Source of the DNA: Maridesulfovibrio sp.
Lineage (GTDB): Bacteria > Desulfobacterota > Desulfovibrionia > Desulfovibrionales > Desulfovibrionaceae
DNA: 64,000 bases
Assembly: GCF_963678865.1 (NCBI RefSeq)
Contig: NZ_OY787459.1
Location: 3,986,001-4,050,000, forward strand
Reading direction: 5' to 3'
Shown here: positions 7,918 to 15,347 of the stretch, piece by piece
Layout: each line of letters opens with the position of its first letter
Position numbering within the stretch: position 1 is the stretch's first letter
Position numbers and translations under genes: made by a program
The notes under the pieces: generated by a model
Seen by the model: the letters and a program-made list of their open reading frames with translations, nothing else
The model's database searches: none
What the model was told of the DNA's origin: nothing

Positions 7918-10614
7918 ATGAATATTTTTTATAATGTCTTGGAAAGATTGATCCGTATTATCTGGAGAATGGTCCGCAAGGCCCCTGCTGCCGTTGTCAT
8001 TTGCGCTGTGGTTTTGGCCGCAGCATCTGCTGCTTCTTCTGCGCTATGGCTTAAGCTGGATAGTGATCAGGATAATCTGATTTCACACGAGCTTCCTTTT
8101 CAGAAACGCAATATTGCCCAGATTAAAAATTTCGGTGATCAGGAATACATGTTTGTGGTCATCAAGACCGGAGGCAATGACGCAGGCAAGCAAAAGGCCG
8201 CTAAGTTCGCTGTCTCCCTCGCTGCCAAATTGAAGAAACGTCCTGATCTGGTTAAGGAAGTCCACTACGCCATGTCCGCCCGTGATATGGGACCGGGAGT
8301 GCTGATGTTCGCTTCCCCGGACGAACTGCGTCAGTTCGTGACCCTTGCCCGTGATTTCGGGCCACTGGGTAAGGAGTGGTTTGAAGCTCCGGGGCTTTCC
8401 CGCTTTCTGGATATGACAGCCGGGTTAATTAATGGTGATAAAGGGGGCGAGAAGGGCGGCAGTGTCAATTCGGAAATGTTCGACCCCTTCCTCGGCGCAT
8501 TGGATAACCTTGTGGGCGAGATGCAGTCCTCCCTTGTATCCGGTCCGGCCCTTGAGACCCTGAACGCACCTGTCTTTGATCTGGATAAAGCCGGAATTCA
8601 GTATTTCTTCACCCGCAACGGCAAATTGCTGATCATGCGCATCCTGCCCAAAAAGGATTTCCGGGTAATGGATGTTATCGGTCCTTCCCTGAATTTTGTG
8701 CGTTCTTCACTGGAATCCGTGCGTGCCGAGTTCCCCGATGTTGAGGCCGGTTTGACCGGGCGTCCGGTGCTTTCCGCCGATGAAATGCACACCACGGATC
8801 AGGATATGACTATTGCGGCCGTGATTTCTGTGGTTGTAGTCGGTCTGATGTTCATGTTTATCCTGCACGGCTGGCTGCGGCCCATGCTGGTGATGGGGTC
8901 GTTGTTCTGCGCCATGGCCTGGACCTTCGGTTTTACGCTGGTCACATTGGGCAGTTTGAATCTGCTCTCCATTGTTTTTGCCCTTGTGTTGGTCGGTATC
9001 GGGGTGGATTTCGGTATCCATATCGTCATGCGTTATGTAGAAGCTGCCGATTCAGGCATGTCCCCGGATGAAGCGGTGGAAGAAGCGCTGGTTCATACCG
9101 GACCGGGCATACTGCTTGGCGGATTGACCTCGGTTTGCGCATTTTATGCTGTGCTGGGACAGGACTTTGTTGGCCTTGCCGAATTGGGACTTGTCGGCGG
9201 GACCGGGATTATTTTCTGTCTGATCTCCATGCTAACTGTGCTTCCGTCCATGATGCTTATTGCCGGGCGGCGTAACTGGTTCCCGTCCTCCCGTCCGCGT
9301 ATGGCGACCATGCCTTTCATGGAAAAGATTATTTCGCATCCGGTGGCTGTCCTGCTGGTTTTTGCTGCACTTACAGCGCTGGCCATTCCCGGAATAAAGA
9401 AGGCCGGTTTCAACTATAATCTGTTGGAACTGCAGGCAAAAGGGTTGGAATCAGTAGAATATGAACATGTTCTGATAAACGACTCCGATGAATCCACATG
9501 GTTCGCGGTTATGACCCGTCCGGACCTTGAGTCTGTGAAGTCTCTTATCGCAGAACTCAAGAAGGTTCCGTCCGTGGGCCGTATTGAGTCCATTCTCGAT
9601 TTTCTGCCCGAAGGACAGCATGAGAAAGCGGAAATCCTGCGCGGTGAGGCCAAAGCTATGGCAGGAATCAATCTAGAAGCCCGTAATTCCTATCTTGTCC
9701 CGGCTGAAGTCACAGCTTCCCTCGAGAATCTGATCGAGTCCCTTGAAAATCTGGAGGAAAAGTTATTCTCCGCAGGGGCGAAAGAAGAGTTGCAAAAGGT
9801 TACCTCTATTATTGATCGAGCAGATACCTGTCTGGAAATTCTTGAAAAGACTCCTGCGGATGCAGTCAACCTGACTCCTCTTCAGTCCCGGCTGGTCAAT
9901 GAACTGTCCAGTTCCTTTGCATGGCTGAAGGAAATTCTTGAGGTGCGTTCGGTCACTCCGAACGATCTGCCTGATCATTTGCGTTCTCTTTACGTGGGTA
10001 AAGACGGTAGGTTTATGGTCAAGGTTTCCCCGGTTGAAAATGTATGGGATTTTGAAAAGCTGACCGGGTTCGTGGCTGATCTGCGTAAAATTGATCCCGA
10101 AGTGACCGGGGTTCCGGTGGTGGTTCTTGAATCATCTCTGCTGATGCGTGAGACATTTCTGGAAGCTGCGGGGCTGACCCTGATACTGGTTTCAATTCTT
10201 CTTTTCCTCAGTTCTTTCAGCCTCAGTTATGTGCTGCTGACTCTTGTACCGCTTTTTGCCGGAATCTTTTGGCTGCTGGAGATTATGGGGCTTACCGGAC
10301 TGAGCTTTAATTTAGCCAATTTCTTTGCTATCCCTGTACTTATTGCTATCGGTGTTGACGGCGGCGTCCATTTTCTGGCCCGCTGGAAAGAGCTTTCCCA
10401 AGGGGAGCGTCTCTACCATACCAGTACCCCGGTGGCAGTGGGGCTTAGTTTCTGCACCACCATGATCGGATTCGGCGGCCTGCTGCTGGCTCATCATCGC
10501 GGCCTTGCTTCGTTGGGCGGCATCATGGTCACCGGCTCTGCTACTTGTCTTGTGGGCTGTATGGTGGTTCTACCTGCTGTATTCAGACTGATTGAAAGGA
10601 TTAAAGGAAAATAA
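7918..10614 (+). CDS. hpnN: MMPL/RND-type transporter, probable hopanoid transporter HpnN
   Basis: This protein of about 898 residues has two repeats, each a TM helix, a periplasmic domain and a block of TM helices. The first helix is near residue 25, a first TM block is near residues 295-470 (FALVLVGIGVDFGIHIVMRY carries the family Asp), and a second block is near residues 745-895 (FAIPVLIAIGVDGGVHFLAR). This is the architecture of MMPL/HpnN proteins, which move hopanoids between membranes. The C-terminal periplasmic domain includes a coiled coil (LENLIESLENLEEKLFSAG). I chose ATG 7918; a TTG lies directly before it. The HpnN name depends on the shared cluster with hpnH and hpnG. Confidence 0.78.
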   Translation: MNIFYNVLERLIRIIWRMVRKAPAAVVICAVVLAAASAASSALWLKLDSDQDNLISHELPFQKRNIAQIKNFGDQEYMFVVIKTGGNDAGKQKAAKFAVSLAAKLKKRPDLVKEVHYAMSARDMGPGVLMFASPDELRQFVTLARDFGPLGKEWFEAPGLSRFLDMTAGLINGDKGGEKGGSVNSEMFDPFLGALDNLVGEMQSSLVSGPALETLNAPVFDLDKAGIQYFFTRNGKLLIMRILPKKDFRVMDVIGPSLNFVRSSLESVRAEFPDVEAGLTGRPVLSADEMHTTDQDMTIAAVISVVVVGLMFMFILHGWLRPMLVMGSLFCAMAWTFGFTLVTLGSLNLLSIVFALVLVGIGVDFGIHIVMRYVEAADSGMSPDEAVEEALVHTGPGILLGGLTSVCAFYAVLGQDFVGLAELGLVGGTGIIFCLISMLTVLPSMMLIAGRRNWFPSSRPRMATMPFMEKIISHPVAVLLVFAALTALAIPGIKKAGFNYNLLELQAKGLESVEYEHVLINDSDESTWFAVMTRPDLESVKSLIAELKKVPSVGRIESILDFLPEGQHEKAEILRGEAKAMAGINLEARNSYLVPAEVTASLENLIESLENLEEKLFSAGAKEELQKVTSIIDRADTCLEILEKTPADAVNLTPLQSRLVNELSSSFAWLKEILEVRSVTPNDLPDHLRSLYVGKDGRFMVKVSPVENVWDFEKLTGFVADLRKIDPEVTGVPVVVLESSLLMRETFLEAAGLTLILVSILLFLSSFSLSYVLLTLVPLFAGIFWLLEIMGLTGLSFNLANFFAIPVLIAIGVDGGVHFLARWKELSQGERLYHTSTPVAVGLSFCTTMIGFGGLLLAHHRGLASLGGIMVTGSATCLVGCMVVLPAVFRLIERIKGK

Positions 10615-10617
10615 TTT

Positions 10618-11397
10618 ATGTTCAAAAGAGTTATCGCATTTGCATTTATTCTTGTTTTTGTCCTGAGTTCTAGTGCTTTTGCCGGTCGGTTTGATTTTGC
10701 CATTCTTCAGCCCGGACAGCCCGGCACCACTGCCGAAGCTCAGCCGGTAATGGATGAATTTGCCGGATATCTCTCGGCTAAACTTGGAGAGAAAGTGCAG
10801 GGTGTTTATTACAACGATTTGAACGAGGCTCTTGCTTACCTCAAGAAGGACAAGCCCGCGTGGGCTATCTGCGGACTGACTTTCTTCAAGTCTTATTCCT
10901 CTGAATTTTCCATGACCCCGGTTGCTTCAACTCTGCCTCAGGGTATGAGAAAAGATGTCTGGAGGTTGATCGTCCCTGCAAACGGCCCGGATTCCCCGGA
11001 AGCTGTTCAAGGTAAAGTCTACGGTTCCATGCTTTATACCCCGCAGTCCCGTGAGATTCTTTTCGAAGGTAAAAAAGACGGTGACTTCAGTGTGGAGGGG
11101 ACACACAAGGCTTTACGCATGCTACGGAAAGTCAATAAAGGTAAAGTTTCCGGCGTGGTGCTTGACGCAGTACAGTATTCGGTCATCAAGGACTCGGACC
11201 GCTACTCAGGAACCAAAGTCATTTACGCTTCACCTGAACTACCCAACAGTCCGGTGGTTTGGTTCGGCAATACAAATGACGATGCGTTTAGGCTTCAGTC
11301 CGTGCTTCTGGATATGGACAAGGATCCGGCAGCAAAGGATCTGCTTAAACTTTTGCAGACTTCCGGCTTCAACCCCGCTGATAAGGATTTGAAATAA
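10618..11397 (+). CDS. PhnD-like periplasmic substrate-binding protein (orphan)
   Basis: The 259-residue protein has a cleavable signal peptide (MFKRVIAFAFILVFVLSSSAFA) and the type 2 periplasmic-binding fold of the phosphate/phosphonate-binding PhnD-like group (FAILQPGQPGTTAEAQPVMD; FAGYLSAKLGEKV; AWAICGLTFFKSY). No ABC permease or ATPase lies beside it, so it is an orphan binding protein. It begins three bases after the HpnN stop (AGGAAA ribosome site) and its stop overlaps the next start by one base, which places it in the hopanoid operon. A role as a periplasmic chaperone or sensor for hopanoid or lipid transport is inference; a phosphonate or other oxyanion ligand is the alternative. Confidence 0.75.
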   Translation: MFKRVIAFAFILVFVLSSSAFAGRFDFAILQPGQPGTTAEAQPVMDEFAGYLSAKLGEKVQGVYYNDLNEALAYLKKDKPAWAICGLTFFKSYSSEFSMTPVASTLPQGMRKDVWRLIVPANGPDSPEAVQGKVYGSMLYTPQSREILFEGKKDGDFSVEGTHKALRMLRKVNKGKVSGVVLDAVQYSVIKDSDRYSGTKVIYASPELPNSPVVWFGNTNDDAFRLQSVLLDMDKDPAAKDLLKLLQTSGFNPADKDLK

Positions 11398-12119
11398 TGA
11401 AGGGGCTGCGTGTTATTTCTTTATTGGTTGTATTGTTTATCTGCGGTTGTTCAGCCCAGTACAACTTGCCACTTCATGAGTGCAATGAAGACGGAGTGGT
11501 GCTTTGGAAACCGTGTTCACAAGCGCAGGCCGAGGTGCTTTCCAATTCCGCAAAAGGGAATGATATCCTGCAAGGAGCTGCCTGCTCAGCGTGGCTGCTG
11601 GAAAGCGGGACTGTTAAAACAGCTGATTACGCAAAATCTTCGCAGATTAAGTTGAAGGCCTTTCTGGATAAAAATTCGCAATCAGGGCTGGGGCACTATC
11701 TTTTGGCTTATTTAATTGCTAAAGAGGCTCAGTTTGCTCCGATGAAGGGCCTTGACCTTGTGCCCCGTATGGAGCAAGAAGCTCTCGTAGCGTCAAGACT
11801 TTCCCCTGATGTTGATCATGGCGGACCGGACCGTTTTCTGGGTCAGCTTTACCTGAAAGCCCCTTCCGCGCCCATCAGTATTGGTGATATGGATAATGCT
11901 TTGAAATATTACGAGAAAGCCGTAAAAATCGCACCTGATTTCGCTATGAATCGTCTCGGGCTGGCAACCGCTCTGCTTGAAGATGACGAAGTGGAAGAAG
12001 CCTGTGTTCATTACAAGAAGGCTTTAACAAGTAAATATTTCAGCAAAAAATTATTGAACGTTGATTCATGTGCAAAGCTGGTCAAGGCCTGTGAGGCCCG
12101 CAAGGCCACTGAAAAATAA
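11397..12119 (+). CDS. TPR-containing lipoprotein of the hopanoid operon
   Basis: The N-terminus MKGLRVISLLVVLFICGC is a lipoprotein signal with lipobox ICGC. The 240-residue protein is alpha-helical and contains at least one clear tetratricopeptide unit near residues 165-215 (DNALKYYEKAVKIAPDFAMN; LGLATALLEDDEVEEACVHY). Such lipoproteins act as protein-interaction scaffolds at a membrane face. It is coupled to the PhnD-like gene (TAATG overlap) and followed 36 bases later by hpnH. The specific function is unknown; operon position suggests it serves the HpnN/PhnD-like transport step. Confidence 0.75.
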   Translation: MKGLRVISLLVVLFICGCSAQYNLPLHECNEDGVVLWKPCSQAQAEVLSNSAKGNDILQGAACSAWLLESGTVKTADYAKSSQIKLKAFLDKNSQSGLGHYLLAYLIAKEAQFAPMKGLDLVPRMEQEALVASRLSPDVDHGGPDRFLGQLYLKAPSAPISIGDMDNALKYYEKAVKIAPDFAMNRLGLATALLEDDEVEEACVHYKKALTSKYFSKKLLNVDSCAKLVKACEARKATEK

Positions 12120-12155
12120 ACCCGCCCCCATGTTGGCGGAAAAGAGGTTGAAACC

Positions 12156-13172
12156 TTGGCAATTCCTGCAATTCAAGTAGCTAGACTCGGCAAATATATT
12201 CTCACCCAGACTTTGAAGGGTAATAAACATTATCCGCTGGTGCTTATGCTCGAACCCCTTTTTCAGTGCAATCTGCGCTGCAAGGGCTGCGGCAAGGTTA
12301 ACCAGCCGCCTGAAATCCTCAATAAGCGTCTTTCCGTTCAGGAATGCATCGACGCAGTAGAAGAATGCGGCGCACCCATTGTATCCATTCCCGGCGGTGA
12401 GCCTCTGCTGCACCCGGAAATCCCGGCCATTGTCAGTGAACTGATCAAGCGTAAGAAATTTGTTTATCTCTGCACCAACGGCATCCTCATGCCTGAGCGC
12501 ATTCACGAATTCAAGCCCAGTCCTTACCTGACTTTCAACCTCCATCTGGACGGCCCGGCGGAAGTGCATGACAAGGTTGTCTGCAAGCAGGGCGTTTTTG
12601 ATTCTGCAGTACGGACTATCAAACTGCTTAAGTCCAAGGGGTTCAGAGTAAATACCAACACCACTCTCTTCGGCGGTCAGACCGCTGAAAAGGCTGCAGA
12701 ATTTTTTGATTTCCTCATGGATCTCAAAGTGGACGGCATGACCCTTTCCGCTGCATTCAGCTACGAAGCGGCTGAAGATCAGGATGCATTTCTGACCCGT
12801 CCGCAGAGCGAGCAGCTTTTCCGTGAAATTTTTACCATCGGTAAAAACAAAAATTGGGATTTCAGCCACAGCAGCTTTTATCTTGATTTTCTCGCTGGAA
12901 ACCAGCCCGATTATAAGTGCTCCCCGTGGGGAAACCCCTGCCGTTCCGTACATGGCTGGCAGCGTCCCTGTTACTTGCTCGAAGACGGTTTCGTACCGAC
13001 CTATAAAGAGCTCATGGAACAGACCGACTGGGATAAGTTCGGCGTCGGCAATGATCCCCGTTGCGCTAACTGCATGGTTCACTGCGGTTTTGAACCGACA
13101 GCTGTTGCCGATTCAGTGAAGCGTCCCATTAAAGGTGCTTTGCTGGCACTTAAGGGCGTGAGTGTAAAGTAA
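12156..13172 (+). CDS. hpnH: Adenosyl-hopene transferase, radical SAM protein HpnH
   Basis: HpnH joins the 5'-deoxyadenosyl group to diploptene to give adenosylhopane, the first step of C35 hopanoid side-chain synthesis. The radical SAM triad is CNLRCKGC (Cys38, Cys42, Cys45), followed by SIPGGEPLLHPEI. The C-terminal part carries the Cys-rich segment RCANCMVHCGFEPTA. The length of 338 residues and the N-terminus MAIPAIQVARLGKY fit the family. Translation probably starts with TTG at 12156, eight bases after AGAGG. Convergent hpnG encodes the next pathway step. This is the firmest hopanoid call in the window; squalene-hopene cyclase is not encoded here. Confidence 0.95.
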   Translation: MAIPAIQVARLGKYILTQTLKGNKHYPLVLMLEPLFQCNLRCKGCGKVNQPPEILNKRLSVQECIDAVEECGAPIVSIPGGEPLLHPEIPAIVSELIKRKKFVYLCTNGILMPERIHEFKPSPYLTFNLHLDGPAEVHDKVVCKQGVFDSAVRTIKLLKSKGFRVNTNTTLFGGQTAEKAAEFFDFLMDLKVDGMTLSAAFSYEAAEDQDAFLTRPQSEQLFREIFTIGKNKNWDFSHSSFYLDFLAGNQPDYKCSPWGNPCRSVHGWQRPCYLLEDGFVPTYKELMEQTDWDKFGVGNDPRCANCMVHCGFEPTAVADSVKRPIKGALLALKGVSVK

Positions 13173-13216
13173 GTTCATCTGACATAGTAAATAATAACAG
13201 CTTTTTTAGCTGCATG

Positions 13217-13250
13217 AGCCCGTTGAAGTTTGTGTCAACGGGCTTTTTTG
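13217..13250 (+). terminator. Terminator after hpnH
   Basis: A 10-bp stem AGCCCGTTGA/TCAACGGGCT (13217-13226 with 13235-13244) with an 8-base loop is followed by TTTTTT. It ends the hopanoid operon on the plus strand, directly before the convergent hpnG stop codon. Confidence 0.9.
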
Positions 13251-13970
13251 TTATCCAAAAATTTCCCCCAGCGCTTTTAGAGCTTTTGAATAATCCCTGC
13301 CCATGGGAATTAACTCAAAAATCAAGCCGGGCCGTTTGGCTATGGCTTTTAAAATGGGACCCAGCTGTGTTTTGCCGGATTCATCAACTCCGGCCAGTGA
13401 TTCTTTAGGGATACCACGATTTGAATCGTCGCTTATGGCCCGGATGCAGCCGAAGGGGATACCCATTTTTTGGGCAGTACTTGCTACTGCTATGGATTCC
13501 ATGTCCACTGCCAGTGCACCGGTGCGTTCATGGATAAAAAGTTTATCCTGTGCACAGAGTACAGGTTTACGGGCAGTGAACAGTTTACCGCATTGGATTT
13601 TACCGCAGTCCGGGATAAGCCCGCTACGCATTTGTGCCTCTGCAGCCCCTTCTAGCCAGGACTCAAATTCTTCAATATCTGAAAGAATGGATGTTCCCGC
13701 CACAATGGTGCCTGCGGAAAGTCCCGGCGCAAGCCCTCCTGAAACCCCGACACTCAATATTAAGTCCGGTTTTTGAGTGCAGAGCAGCTTCGTTGCCTCT
13801 GCAGCCCGCTTTATTCCGATACCGGAAACAACACATCGATAACTGACGTTGTTTTTGAGTGTGCCGCGAAGGATGGGAAAAGCACTGTTTTCTTCAAGTT
13901 GCGGTGCGGGGCAGACTGCGTGTGCCTCCTGCTCCATGGCTGTGACTATGGCTATTTTATGTAATTTCAT
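13251..13970 (-). CDS. hpnG: Hopanoid-associated nucleoside phosphorylase HpnG
   Basis: This 239-residue protein has the MTAN/purine nucleoside phosphorylase fold: IAIVTAMEQEAHAV at the start, LILSVGVSGGLAPGLSAGTI in the middle, and the active-site segment ALAVDMESIAVASTAQ with FGCIRAISDDSNRG near the end. HpnG removes adenine from adenosylhopane to give ribosylhopane or its phosphate, directly after HpnH. The convergent hpnH gene favours HpnG over a generic 5'-methylthioadenosine/SAH nucleosidase, although sequence alone would allow both. ATG 13970 is preceded by AAGGAAA. Confidence 0.85.
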   Translation of the reverse strand: MKLHKIAIVTAMEQEAHAVCPAPQLEENSAFPILRGTLKNNVSYRCVVSGIGIKRAAEATKLLCTQKPDLILSVGVSGGLAPGLSAGTIVAGTSILSDIEEFESWLEGAAEAQMRSGLIPDCGKIQCGKLFTARKPVLCAQDKLFIHERTGALAVDMESIAVASTAQKMGIPFGCIRAISDDSNRGIPKESLAGVDESGKTQLGPILKAIAKRPGLIFELIPMGRDYSKALKALGEIFG

Positions 13971-14180
13971 TGTGTTTCCTTAACGGATATTTAATTGAAG
14001 ATAAACCAGATCTGTCGGCGGGTAAAGTTGGTAAACTTAATTAAATTTAGGCGGTTAGTTCATATCCATTCAACAGAAATCAGAGAGAAGTTCACCTGCG
14101 CTGATACCGTTTGACCTGATCTCCCAGTGAGAGTATGAAGCAAATTATTACTCAAGTGATTAATGAAAGGTGTTACTGTT

Positions 14181-15287
14181 ATGAATCAACGTATGTATTT
14201 TCTGGATAACTTGCGTGCGCTGGTGATTTTTCTAGTCGTTGTAATGCACGTTTCGCTTTGTTATATGAAATATGCACCGTCATGGTGGTTTGTTATCGAT
14301 CCGGCACAGAGTATGTTTTTCACTTACGTTGTAATGCTTATCGATGTACCCATCATGGCTATAATGTTTTTTCTGGCCGGATATTTTGCCCTTCCGTCTC
14401 TTCAGAAGCACGGCATGCACAGATTCTGGGCCGGTAAATTACGGCGGATAGTTATTCCATGGGTGATCGGAGTTCTGTTTCTTTCGCCTCCGGCCATGTA
14501 TATGATTTTGCTTTCGAGAGGCAAGGCTCCGGGATACATGGAGTTCTGGGCCGGACAGTTCTGGACTTCCATGTTCAGTCAGTCTGTTTTCTGGTTTCTT
14601 GGAATTTTGACTTTGTTTTACCTTATACTCAGCGGTTTTTACCGGATTTCACCCCGGCTGCAAAGCCCGCCGCGTATGAGCCGTATGCCATCACCGTTGT
14701 TGCCGATACTGTTCATCACTGCAACTGCCGGGATATTCCTGGGGATGAATCAGTTTTTCCCTGTTGATACATGGATCAGTCGTTATTACCTGATTGTTTT
14801 TCAGCCGCTCAGGCTGGGTGTTTATCTGCTCTATTTCTGGCTGGGCATTTTGGCTTGGAAACGCAACTGGTTTACCCGACAGGGCTATACTCCAAAGTTG
14901 TTTCCATGGCTGGTTGTCTGCCTTGTGTCCGCAGTAGTATACCTGACTTTCAAAGGAATGATGGCTCCCAGAGGGAATGAATTTCCTATCCAGCTTGGTA
15001 ATGCCTTGGCCTTTAACGTCTTTGCTTACAGTACGCTCATGACCGGAGTTGCTCTGTTCAGGAGGGCCATAAACAACTCCGGCGGGTTCTGGAAGTCCTT
15101 CTCGGCCAGTTCTTACGGCATTTATTTATTTCATTCTCTCGCAGTATACTATGGGGCTTACTACTTGCTGAACTTCAAGGCCTCCCCGTTTATCAAAGCC
15201 CCGATCCTGCTGATCTGTTCGGTGCTCAGTTGCTGGGTGCTGACTGTGGCTTTGAAGAAAGTGAAGGTTATCGCGAGGATTCTGTAA
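14181..15287 (+). CDS. Acyltransferase 3 family membrane protein
   Basis: The protein of about 368 residues has roughly ten TM helices and opens with the family signature YFLDNLRALVIFLVVVMHVS, where the LDxLRA motif and the His in TM1 are hallmarks of acyltransferase family 3 (OafA/MdoC type). These enzymes O-acylate extracytoplasmic glycans or glucans from a cytoplasmic donor. A short basic loop RFWAGKLRRIVIPW follows TM2, as in MdoC-like members. ATG 14181 is supported by AAAGG ten bases upstream; the in-frame ATG at 14163 lacks a ribosome site. It stands alone between convergent neighbours, so the acceptor cannot be inferred. Confidence 0.85.
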   Translation: MNQRMYFLDNLRALVIFLVVVMHVSLCYMKYAPSWWFVIDPAQSMFFTYVVMLIDVPIMAIMFFLAGYFALPSLQKHGMHRFWAGKLRRIVIPWVIGVLFLSPPAMYMILLSRGKAPGYMEFWAGQFWTSMFSQSVFWFLGILTLFYLILSGFYRISPRLQSPPRMSRMPSPLLPILFITATAGIFLGMNQFFPVDTWISRYYLIVFQPLRLGVYLLYFWLGILAWKRNWFTRQGYTPKLFPWLVVCLVSAVVYLTFKGMMAPRGNEFPIQLGNALAFNVFAYSTLMTGVALFRRAINNSGGFWKSFSASSYGIYLFHSLAVYYGAYYLLNFKASPFIKAPILLICSVLSCWVLTVALKKVKVIARIL

Positions 15288-15330
15288 AAAATTGAGCCGC
15301 AATATTTTAAAATATTGCGGCTCAATTTTT
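15287..15330. terminator. Bidirectional terminator, 44-bp perfect palindrome
   Basis: The 44 bases are fully self-complementary around 15308/15309, with the core TTGAGCCGC/GCGGCTCAA and A/T tracts at both ends. It can terminate the acyltransferase gene and the convergent Lon-like protease gene. Confidence 0.92.
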
Positions 15331-15347
15331 AATTGTTGATTTGGAAT

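Noticed and set aside
12066..13082. 338-residue antisense frame within hpnH
   Set aside because: Shadow of hpnH, which has clear radical SAM motifs.
14095..14150. TPP-riboswitch-like words (GCTGATACC, TTTGACCTGATCT) before the acyltransferase
   Set aside because: The invariant CTGAGA and the GGGG and GCG-AGGGAA parts of the aptamer are missing and the downstream gene is not thiamine-related; likely chance resemblance.
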